Assembly (NCBI GenBank): GCA_028288875.1
Contig: JAQGHK010000449.1
Location: forward strand, 1-7,471
Length of the DNA: 7,471 nucleotides
Reading direction: 5' to 3'
Origin: Phycisphaerales bacterium
GTDB lineage: Bacteria > Planctomycetota > Phycisphaerae > Tepidisphaerales > Tepidisphaeraceae
Positions 1 to 6,163 of this stretch are shown in pieces; the stretch's first letter is position 1, and each line of letters opens with the position of its first letter. Position numbers and translations under genes: made by a program. A model generated the notes under the pieces. It had not been told where the DNA came from. It searched no databases and was given only the letters and a program-made list of their open reading frames with translations.

Positions 1-1695
1 GGGGCAAAGGTTCTGGCCGACCCGGTGTTGCCGGAATCGATCATGGCCCAGCGTCAGATGATCTATCCGAACGGGCTATCCAACGGCGTCGGCGATACCA
101 CCAACACCCGGCTGAACAGCGACGCGCTCGAGCTTCTGATCGCCCACGCGCGTAAGACTGGCGATTCCGCACTTGAAGATAAGCTGACGCAATTGCTGCA
201 TCGTGAAATCGACAGCGGCAACTACAGCCGCGACAGTCGAAGCGATCTCTTCGCACTGACTCATTACGTCGATTCACTCAAACCCGTCAGCGGCGTGGCC
301 GCCGGACCGGACCGGTCGTTCTGGTTCGACGGCCTGAACATCATGATGCAGCACAACGAAGTGCCCGGCGACGCCGCGCACTCGCTGGTGGCCGCGTTCT
401 ACGGCACGAACGGCGGTCACGTGCACGTCAATGGGATGGCGATCGAACTCTATGGCGCAGGTTACATCCTTGGTGCCGACCCTGGTCGCGGTGCCAGCTA
501 TTGGACGGCCGATCATCGCGGCTACTACATCACGCCGGTGGCGCATAATACGGTCGTCGTCAATGGCACGTCGACCTATGCGGAGAACAAAAGCCCTGAC
601 AAGAAGATGGCCGTGCTTGCCGCCGAGCCATTGCATGGAGCGGCCGCGCTGAGTCCGAACATCGGTTTCACCCGCGGCGGGTTTCACTATGCCCAGCCCG
701 CCGCCGATCAGCAACGAACACTTGCGTTGGTCCGCACGGGACCGAAAAGCGGCTTCTACTACGACGTGTTCCGCTCCAAAACGACCGGCGCATCGGCCGA
801 CACGTTCCACGATTACTTCTATCACAACATGGGCCAGTCCCTATCGCTCGCCGATGCGGCCGGCGGCACGTTGCAACTGAAGCAGTCCGACACCCTCGCC
901 ACACAGCCGAATCTGCAAAAGGCTTATTCGTATCTTTCGAACGAACGTTCCGGCCCACTCGCCAGTGATCTGCGGGCACAGTTCGATATGAAAGTGCCCA
1001 ACGGCCCGACCGCCAGCATGGCCATGTGGATGCCAGCATCGCCGGGACGCAAGCTGTTTGCGGTCGATGCGCCGAAGAACAATGCCATCCGCGAAGGCAT
1101 CGCCGCGCCGCTGCGAGAGATTCCGATGCCAACACTCATGGTTCGCCAAAAGGGACAGGCATGGGACACGCCATTTGTCGCGGTGTATGAGCCATTCACC
1201 GGTGAGGACGGCGCCGCCGTTCGTGCGGTGCATTCAGCAACGACTGATGCGGCCAGCACTGGCTTCGTGGTCACCACCGTCGAAGGCAGCGGCCCGCGTG
1301 TTCTGCTCATGCAGGACGCCGGCGAGCGTGATCACACCGTCGACGGCCTGACGTTTCGCGGCACGTTCGCCGCCGTATTCGGTTCATCCGGCAGCGAAAC
1401 GGAATGCTATCTGGGCGACGGCCGTTCGCTGGCCGCCGGCGAGGTTTCGTTGAAATCTGCAACAGACGCCTCCATCGCGGCGGATGCCCGTCGCGATGGC
1501 GATTCATGGATCGTCGGCTCGACCGGCATCGTGACGATCGCGCTGCCGTTTGATCGGAAGGACGGACAGTCGCTTCTCGTGGACGAAAAGCCGGTCGAAG
1601 ACGCCGCATGGAAAGCCGTCCGCGGTAAGAGCGTGGCCGTCTTCACGCTGCCAGCGGGCGTGAACCGTCGCGTCTACCTCGGTATTTCGAAATAG
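1..1695 (+). CDS. Heparinase II/III-like polysaccharide lyase, C-terminal part (5' truncated)
   Basis: The reading frame is open from base 1 and ends at TAG 1693-1695, so 564 residues are visible and the true start is almost certainly upstream. The GTG at 25 has no convincing ribosome binding site and lies inside continuous coding sequence. Bases 1 to about 290 encode a helical stretch that fits the end of an alpha-toroid. The segment at about 313-560 matches the heparinase II/III C-terminal pattern: GGHVHVNG (412-435; His codons 418 and 424), then ELYGAGYILGADPG, then paired tyrosines (523-528), then AHNTVVVNG with His at 544. In this family such His and Tyr residues perform beta-elimination on uronic-acid polysaccharides. 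A following YYDVFRS...FHDYFYHNMG segment (about 757-834) and a beta-rich C-terminus complete the usual architecture. The substrate cannot be told from the sequence. The protein probably acts outside the cytoplasm, but the signal peptide region is not visible. The regulator gene follows 8 bases downstream. Confidence 0.8.
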   Translation, partial: GAKVLADPVLPESIMAQRQMIYPNGLSNGVGDTTNTRLNSDALELLIAHARKTGDSALEDKLTQLLHREIDSGNYSRDSRSDLFALTHYVDSLKPVSGVAAGPDRSFWFDGLNIMMQHNEVPGDAAHSLVAAFYGTNGGHVHVNGMAIELYGAGYILGADPGRGASYWTADHRGYYITPVAHNTVVVNGTSTYAENKSPDKKMAVLAAEPLHGAAALSPNIGFTRGGFHYAQPAADQQRTLALVRTGPKSGFYYDVFRSKTTGASADTFHDYFYHNMGQSLSLADAAGGTLQLKQSDTLATQPNLQKAYSYLSNERSGPLASDLRAQFDMKVPNGPTASMAMWMPASPGRKLFAVDAPKNNAIREGIAAPLREIPMPTLMVRQKGQAWDTPFVAVYEPFTGEDGAAVRAVHSATTDAASTGFVVTTVEGSGPRVLLMQDAGERDHTVDGLTFRGTFAAVFGSSGSETECYLGDGRSLAAGEVSLKSATDASIAADARRDGDSWIVGSTGIVTIALPFDRKDGQSLLVDEKPVEDAAWKAVRGKSVAVFTLPAGVNRRVYLGISK

Positions 1696-1703
1696 CGATT
1701 CCT

Positions 1704-2954
1704 ATGCCGCAGGCACGCATCTCTATCCCCGCTGCAACGTCGGGCCGCCTGCTGGTCGGCGTCCTGGTCGATGGCACAACCAAGTACGGCCGGTCGATCC
1801 TTCGTGGCGTTACGCATTATGCCAACCTCCAGCGGCACTGGGTGCTCTTCAAGGATCTGGCCGACCTTTTGCACGCTCAGCCGCAGTGGCCGATGTTTGA
1901 CGGCATTATCTATGGCGGCGTTTCGGTGGAAACAGTGGATCGATGTCATTCCATGTGCCCGCATGTCGTTTCCTGTTCGGGCAGCACCAGTCCGGATCGA
2001 TCGCCGGTGGTGGCGCTCGACAGCCACGCCACCGGCATGCAAGCGGCCAAGCATCTGCTCGATTGCCGCTTGCGTCATTTTGCGTTCTTTGGATCGAATC
2101 ACGGCATCATCGGCGAAGCTCGACTGGCCGGCTTCCGGGCCACGCTCCATGAGCACGGGCATGATGTCTTCGAGTGTCCCATTCTTGCACCGAGTGCCAG
2201 CGAATGGATGTCGCACACGCATCGCCCGATGCTGATCGACTGGCTGCGCGCCCTTCCGAAGCCAATCGGCATTTTGTGTTATGACGACGTCGTCGCTCAC
2301 GATTTGGCTGAGGCGTGCATGGAGGCGGACATCGGCGTGCCGGAGGCGGTCGCCATTGTCGGCGTGAACAACGACGACCTGATGTGCGAAAGCGCCTGGC
2401 CGCCCCTGACCAGCATCGAGACCGACCACAACCGCATGGGATACCACGCGGCCAAGCTGCTGGACCGACTATTAAGTGGCGATGAGATTCCATCGGACGA
2501 GCGGTTGACGCTGCTGCCGCCGCTCGGCGTTGTGAAGCGTCAGAGCACCGATTTGCTGCATCTGGAAGACGCTAACCTCCTGGCGGCGATTCGATTCATT
2601 CGGGAGCACGCCTGCAACCCGTGCAGCGTTTGGGATGTGCTGGACGCCGTTCCTGTGAACCGTCGTTGGCTGGAGCGGCAGTTTCTCAGCAAGCTCGGCA
2701 GGACGCCGCATGATGAGATTCGGCGGGTGCGGATCGAAAGTGCCCAGCGCCTGCTGCCGCAAATGGACCTATCGCTGGCCCAGATTGCCGCACGGTGCGG
2801 CTTTGATGAAATCAAAGGCTTTTACATGGCATTTCGCACGGTCACCGGCACAACGCCGGCCGCCTATCGTCGCGCGGGGGCGAGCGAAGGGATGTCGCAA
2901 AATGTCCGAAAACGGTCGCAAACAGACAAAGTGCGACAGGCGTTCGTCAGTTAG
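1704..2954 (+). CDS. XylR-like transcriptional regulator (LacI-type sensor + AraC-family HTH)
   Basis: This complete protein has 416 residues, close to E. coli XylR (392). Residues about 15-282 form a periplasmic-binding-protein-like sensor of the LacI/GalR type: LLVGVLVDGTTKYGRSILRG near the start, the hinge-like VGVNNDDLMCESAWPPLTSIE at 219-239, and LLPPLGVVKRQSTD at 270-283, all typical of XylR homologues. Residues about 290-390 are an AraC-type double helix-turn-helix, with VNRRWLERQF in the first HTH and SLAQIAARCGF...FYMAFRTVTGTTPAAYRR in the second. It is expected to bind a sugar and switch on catabolic genes in the cytoplasm; the ligand is unknown. The start ATG 1704 lies 8 bases after the lyase stop and has no clear Shine-Dalgarno, which suggests translational coupling or an atypical start. 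A basic 26-residue tail (391-416) extends past the HTH. I leave the symbol empty because the ligand need not be xylose. Confidence 0.92.
   Translation: MPQARISIPAATSGRLLVGVLVDGTTKYGRSILRGVTHYANLQRHWVLFKDLADLLHAQPQWPMFDGIIYGGVSVETVDRCHSMCPHVVSCSGSTSPDRSPVVALDSHATGMQAAKHLLDCRLRHFAFFGSNHGIIGEARLAGFRATLHEHGHDVFECPILAPSASEWMSHTHRPMLIDWLRALPKPIGILCYDDVVAHDLAEACMEADIGVPEAVAIVGVNNDDLMCESAWPPLTSIETDHNRMGYHAAKLLDRLLSGDEIPSDERLTLLPPLGVVKRQSTDLLHLEDANLLAAIRFIREHACNPCSVWDVLDAVPVNRRWLERQFLSKLGRTPHDEIRRVRIESAQRLLPQMDLSLAQIAARCGFDEIKGFYMAFRTVTGTTPAAYRRAGASEGMSQNVRKRSQTDKVRQAFVS
2894..2938. promoter_or_regulatory. Candidate operator: 21-bp direct repeat with flanking inverted repeat
   Basis: The 8-mer GTCGCAAA occurs at 2894-2901 and again at 2915-2922, exactly 21 bases apart; 13 of 21 positions agree over the two full units. 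TGTCGCA (2893-2899) is also matched by its reverse complement TGCGACA at 2932-2938. AraC-type proteins commonly bind direct repeats spaced by two helical turns. The site lies in the last codons of the XylR-like gene, beyond its HTH domain, and about 85-130 bases before the PEP-CTERM gene start. A regulatory role is inference, and chance similarity is quite possible. Confidence 0.25.
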
Positions 2955-3010
2955 TTTCCAATCGGCCACAGGCCAGCTCCCGGCGGAGCGTTCACGTCTC
3001 ACAGGATTGC

Positions 3011-3018
3011 GGAGGAGA
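3011..3018 (+). promoter_or_regulatory. Strong Shine-Dalgarno for the PEP-CTERM protein
   Basis: GGAGGAGA ends 4 bases before ATG 3023 and is strongly complementary to the 16S rRNA 3' end. It supports ATG 3023 over the internal ATG at codon 25. The rest of the 68-base gap (2955-3022) shows no clear -35/-10 promoter and no terminator hairpin, so read-through from the regulator gene is possible. Confidence 0.8.
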
Positions 3019-3022
3019 GAAA

Positions 3023-6000
3023 ATGTCGATCGCATCAATCAGGAATCGTGTTGAAATTTCGCCCACCCGGCCCGGCCGTCAGTGCGTTCTCGCGATGGCA
3101 ACCGCAGCAACGTTGCTCGCCATCCGCGGCGTCCATGCGGCGGAGGTCGATGTAGCCAACGGCACAACCGATCTCTCCACGGTGATTGCTACCAGTGCGG
3201 ATGACGTCACCTTTACAAATCTGACCTATGCGCCCAACACGATCGGCATCAGCGCCAATCTCACCTACGGCACGCTGAACAGCCTGGACGCAACCCAGAC
3301 CCTCACGCTGAATAACCCCACAGCCGCGACCACGTTCGCCATTACGCTGGCGGGTGGCACTGGGAATGCCGTCGCCGTGGCGGCAGGCGGTGCGTCGACC
3401 GATTTGATCTACGTCCCCACCGGCGGCGGTCTCACGGTCACCGGCACGGGCACTGGCCTGGGCACGCTCAGCGGAATTACCTTCAACACCAGCGGCACGC
3501 TCGACATCAACGGCACGGCCAACCTCGGCCCCGCGCTGACCTGGGGCGCTAACACGATCACCAAGACCGGCACCGGCAATCTACTATTGAACGCCGCCAG
3601 CGTCGGCACGGGCGGACTGACCGTTGCTAATGGCACTCTTACCGTTCAGGGCACCAACAACAACGTGTTGGGCTCGACCGGTAGCGTTGTGACGCTCGGT
3701 TCCGGCAGCAACAATGCAACGCTGGCGTTCAGTTCCACACCGAGCGGCGTTGCACAGAGCATTCTTGTCGCGGCGGGCTCAGGCACGCGGACGATTTCGG
3801 CCAGCAACAGCGTCGCCAGCGGCAATGGCGTCGTTTTCACCAACGGGATGACACTCAACCACGATCTGATCGTTTCTGAAACGGGGACCAGCGCCGGCAA
3901 CATTCAGCTTCGTGGCCTGATCGCTGAAAGCGGCGGCAGCTATGGCGTGACGGTGAACAACACCAATCAGACCACTGTCGTTCAATTCCGCGGGGCTAAC
4001 ACCTTCACGGGCGGCGTCACGATCGCCAGCGGAACGGCGCTTTTCAATACCAATGGCACCGTCGGTTCGATCGGTGCACTCACTAGCGGCCCGTTCGGTA
4101 CGGGCAATATCACGCTCGGAAACGGCGCCAACGCCGCAACACTGGCGAGCGACAGTTTCCAAGGCGTCAGCAACAACCTGATCGTCGGGGCCGGCGGCAT
4201 TCGCACGATCAGCGACGTGGGCGCCGGCGCTACCGCCATGGTGATTGGCGGGCCGATTACGCTCAATAACGATCTGAACCTCACGGCGATCTCGACCACG
4301 TTGACAACCGGCGCCAATCGCCTGCGTCTGGGCGCGGGCGGCCTCACGGGCAGCGGCAATCTCATTGTGAATAATGCCAACGTGCTTTCGGGCGCGGTCG
4401 CCGGCAGTGGTGGAATTCGCCTGGACGGCAGCGCCACGCCGACGGCATGGGCCGGCAGCGTGATCGTTCAGAACGGCCAGTTCAGCCTGCAGTCGAACAA
4501 TGCCTTGGGGTCGGCCAACGTCGTTGGCGTCTCCTCCACGGGCTGGTTCAACTTCAGCGAGGCCATCCTCAACCCGTATATCGCAGGCTTGGCCAATGCC
4601 ACAGCGGCCGGCGCGCTCGGCGGCAGCACGGGCGGTGTCGTTCAGGCCACCACCGCCAGCGGCCGATCGCTCACGCTCGCCGGCACGGGCAACTACACCT
4701 TTGACGGACTCATCAAGAATAACACCGACGGCATAAACATCGCCGGCCTGAACATAAATCTCACTTCGCCCGCCGGCAGCCAGACGCTTAACGGCGCCAG
4801 CACTTACACCGGCGTGACCGCCCTCACTGGTGGAAAATTGATCGCCAACACACTGACCAACGGCGGGACAGCCAGCAGCATCGGCGCAGCGGCCAACGGC
4901 GCAGGCAACCTAGTTTTTCAAGGCGGAACGTTGCAATACACCGGCGCGGCCGCCAGCACTGACCACTTGTTCACCATCGCCGCCCCGGGCGGCACGATTG
5001 ATTCCAGCGGCCCGGGCGCGGTCGCCTTCACGAACACCGGCACCATCGTCAGTACCGACCCGGCCACCGCCAACTTCACCACGACAACAGGCAGTGCCAC
5101 CATCAGCATCAGCGGCACCGCCCCTTCGGGCAGCGCCTATCCGCTGGTCGTCGGTATGCCCGTCGCCGGCACCGGCATTCCGGCAGGTGCGACGGTCGCG
5201 TCGGTCAACATCGCGAACAACACGTTCACGATCAGCAACGCCGCCACGGCGACCGGTACTGCTTCTCTGTCCTTCACCAGCGTCAATCGCGCGCTCACGC
5301 TGACGGGTACGAATAGCGGCGCGAACAGCATTGCCAGCAATCTGATCAACTCCGCCACGGCGACGCTCGGTGTGACCAAGAGCGGTGCAGGCAGTTGGAC
5401 GCTCAGCGGGACTAACACTTACACCGGTGCCACGACCGTCAAAGCCGGTTCGCTGAAAGTGACATTGACCGCGCAGGGCCCTGTCCTCACCGGTGCCGGC
5501 GGGGCCGACGTTCAAGGCGGCAAGCTACTCCTGGACTACACCGGCGGCAGCAGTCCGATCGCGTCGATCAAGAACTTGCTCGACGGCGAATACGCTGCCA
5601 ACAGCGGCAACTTCACCACCGGCCAGATCCGCTCGACCACCGCCGCCGCCAATGGCAAGACCATCGGCTACGGCGACAACGGCGCCGACACCGTCACGAT
5701 CATGTACACCTTGGCCGGCGATGCCGACCTGAACGGCACCGTCGATTTCAATGACTTCCTAGTGCTGCAGAACAATTTCGGGACTGCCGGCACGCGGTTC
5801 GATCAAGGCAACTTTAATTATGATGGCCAGACCGATTTCAACGACTTCCTCGCGCTGCAGAACAACTTCGGGCAGAGTGTGACGGGCGAGCCGGTGGCGG
5901 TTACCCGCGCCCAGGTCGCCGCAATGACGGCCTTTGCCAACAGCGACGCCAGTCTGGTGCCGGAACCGACGACGCTCACCGTTCTCGGCCTGGGTAGCCT

Positions 6001-6028
6001 GCTAATGGGTCGTCGTCGCCGAGCCTGA
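3023..6028 (+). CDS. Secreted autotransporter-associated beta-strand repeat protein with dockerin pair and PEP-CTERM anchor
   Basis: This complete protein has 1001 residues. Residues 1-39/40 form a signal peptide: a basic n-region, the hydrophobic LAMATAATLLAI, and likely cleavage at VHA-A. The body is low-complexity (Gly, Thr, Asn, Ala, Ser) and predicted to be a beta-helix. Autotransporter-associated beta-strand repeats (TIGR02601/PF12951 type) are recognisable near 172-210, 321-342, 588-611 and 783-813, for example TKSGAGSWTLSGTNTYTGAT. Related linker units of the form G(S/T)G-x-VTLG-x-G-x-NAATLA occur near 212-238 and 356-378. Residues about 681-753 look like a separate inserted module. 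Two EF-hand-like dockerin loops follow, with ligands D900/D902/N904/T906/D908/D911 and N930/N932/D934/Q936/D938/D941. The C-terminus is a PEP-CTERM tail: VPEPTT (979-984), a short hydrophobic stretch, then GRRRRA. No beta-barrel translocator is present, so it is not a true autotransporter. Exosortase-type sorting to the envelope or matrix is the likely fate. The molecular role is unknown; adhesion, matrix or polysaccharide contact are possibilities. Confidence 0.9.
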   Translation: MSIASIRNRVEISPTRPGRQCVLAMATAATLLAIRGVHAAEVDVANGTTDLSTVIATSADDVTFTNLTYAPNTIGISANLTYGTLNSLDATQTLTLNNPTAATTFAITLAGGTGNAVAVAAGGASTDLIYVPTGGGLTVTGTGTGLGTLSGITFNTSGTLDINGTANLGPALTWGANTITKTGTGNLLLNAASVGTGGLTVANGTLTVQGTNNNVLGSTGSVVTLGSGSNNATLAFSSTPSGVAQSILVAAGSGTRTISASNSVASGNGVVFTNGMTLNHDLIVSETGTSAGNIQLRGLIAESGGSYGVTVNNTNQTTVVQFRGANTFTGGVTIASGTALFNTNGTVGSIGALTSGPFGTGNITLGNGANAATLASDSFQGVSNNLIVGAGGIRTISDVGAGATAMVIGGPITLNNDLNLTAISTTLTTGANRLRLGAGGLTGSGNLIVNNANVLSGAVAGSGGIRLDGSATPTAWAGSVIVQNGQFSLQSNNALGSANVVGVSSTGWFNFSEAILNPYIAGLANATAAGALGGSTGGVVQATTASGRSLTLAGTGNYTFDGLIKNNTDGINIAGLNINLTSPAGSQTLNGASTYTGVTALTGGKLIANTLTNGGTASSIGAAANGAGNLVFQGGTLQYTGAAASTDHLFTIAAPGGTIDSSGPGAVAFTNTGTIVSTDPATANFTTTTGSATISISGTAPSGSAYPLVVGMPVAGTGIPAGATVASVNIANNTFTISNAATATGTASLSFTSVNRALTLTGTNSGANSIASNLINSATATLGVTKSGAGSWTLSGTNTYTGATTVKAGSLKVTLTAQGPVLTGAGGADVQGGKLLLDYTGGSSPIASIKNLLDGEYAANSGNFTTGQIRSTTAAANGKTIGYGDNGADTVTIMYTLAGDADLNGTVDFNDFLVLQNNFGTAGTRFDQGNFNYDGQTDFNDFLALQNNFGQSVTGEPVAVTRAQVAAMTAFANSDASLVPEPTTLTVLGLGSLLMGRRRRA
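5063..5281 (+). other. Inserted beta-rich module within the repeat protein
   Basis: Residues about 681-753 differ from the surrounding repeats. They read as one compact unit: FTTTTGSATISISG, then PLVVGMPVAGTGIPAGATV, then NNTFTISNAATATGTASLSF. Similar 'GMxVxGTGIPAGTxV...TxTLSxxATATG' units are familiar from large bacterial and phage surface proteins; this is recalled, not searched. On either side, GAVAFTNTGTIVS and NRALTLTGTNSGANSI read as the two halves of one normal beta-strand repeat. This suggests that the module is inserted into a loop of the helix. Its boundaries are approximate. Confidence 0.55.
5744..5872 (+). repeat. Duplicated dockerin-loop DNA (two 39-bp units, 90 bp apart)
   Basis: Bases 5744-5782 and 5834-5872 are 39-bp copies with 4 mismatches, all but one of them at third codon positions. 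Each encodes DFNDFL(V/A)LQNNFG, the second half of an EF-hand loop plus the following helix. The 90-bp offset equals 30 residues, the usual spacing of the two halves of a type I dockerin. The sequence indicates an internal duplication kept under protein-level selection. Confidence 0.85.
5957..6025 (+). other. PEP-CTERM sorting signal
   Basis: This codes for the last 23 residues: V-P-E-P at 979-982, a hydrophobic run LTVLGLGSLLM, then the basic terminus GRRRRA. This three-part order is the PEP-CTERM/exosortase recognition signature. No exosortase gene is in the window, so processing would depend on one elsewhere in the genome. Confidence 0.9.
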
Positions 6029-6053
6029 TTCTTGAACGAATCGCTGATTTGCC

Positions 6054-6092
6054 AAACCGGCCGTCCGGGCGCGTTGCCCGGACGGCCGGTTT
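6054..6092. terminator. Perfect 17-bp hairpin terminator between convergent genes
   Basis: The left arm (6054-6070, beginning AAACCGGCC) pairs perfectly with the right arm (6076-6092, ending GGCCGGTTT) around a 5-base loop GCGTT. On the plus strand the stem ends in TTTT (6090-6093); on the minus strand it ends in TTT. The stem is very GC-rich and lies 25 bases after the PEP-CTERM stop and 71 bases past the stop of the convergent minus-strand gene, so it may end transcription from both sides. The U-tract is short, which makes it a modest intrinsic terminator by textbook criteria. The remaining intergenic bases (6093-6163) show nothing I can identify. Confidence 0.8.
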
Positions 6093-6163
6093 TCGTGACG
6101 CAAGAGCCGTCGTGCGCGGCAGCGACTGCGCAAGTGACCACGACGCCTCTGGATGCGAACAGG

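Noticed and set aside
25..27. GTG at 25 as the true start of the lyase-like gene
   Set aside because: The frame is open to base 1, there is no ribosome site, and the remaining protein would lack most of the helical domain expected for the family.
274..825. Long minus-strand frame opposite the lyase-like gene (183 codons)
   Set aside because: It lies wholly antisense to a gene with recognisable conserved motifs. Its translation is Arg/Val-rich without any family pattern, as expected for a shadow frame in GC-rich DNA.
1674..2447. Minus-strand frame of 257 codons opposite the regulator gene
   Set aside because: The plus strand here encodes a clear XylR-like sensor. The antisense translation has no recognisable domain and no ribosome site.
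3400..5420. CRISPR-like or tandem DNA repeat array
   Set aside because: Recurring GGCACGGGC- and AGCGGC-type words reflect repeated Gly/Thr/Ser codons in protein repeats. Spacing and sequence are irregular and there are no constant repeat units with unique spacers.
4910..5515. Minus-strand frame of 201 codons opposite the repeat protein
   Set aside because: It is the complement of low-complexity Gly/Thr/Ala coding sequence and gives Arg/Gly-rich translation without any motif.
3023..6028. Classical type V autotransporter
   Set aside because: The repeats are of the autotransporter-associated kind, but no C-terminal beta-barrel exists; the gene ends in a PEP-CTERM tail instead.
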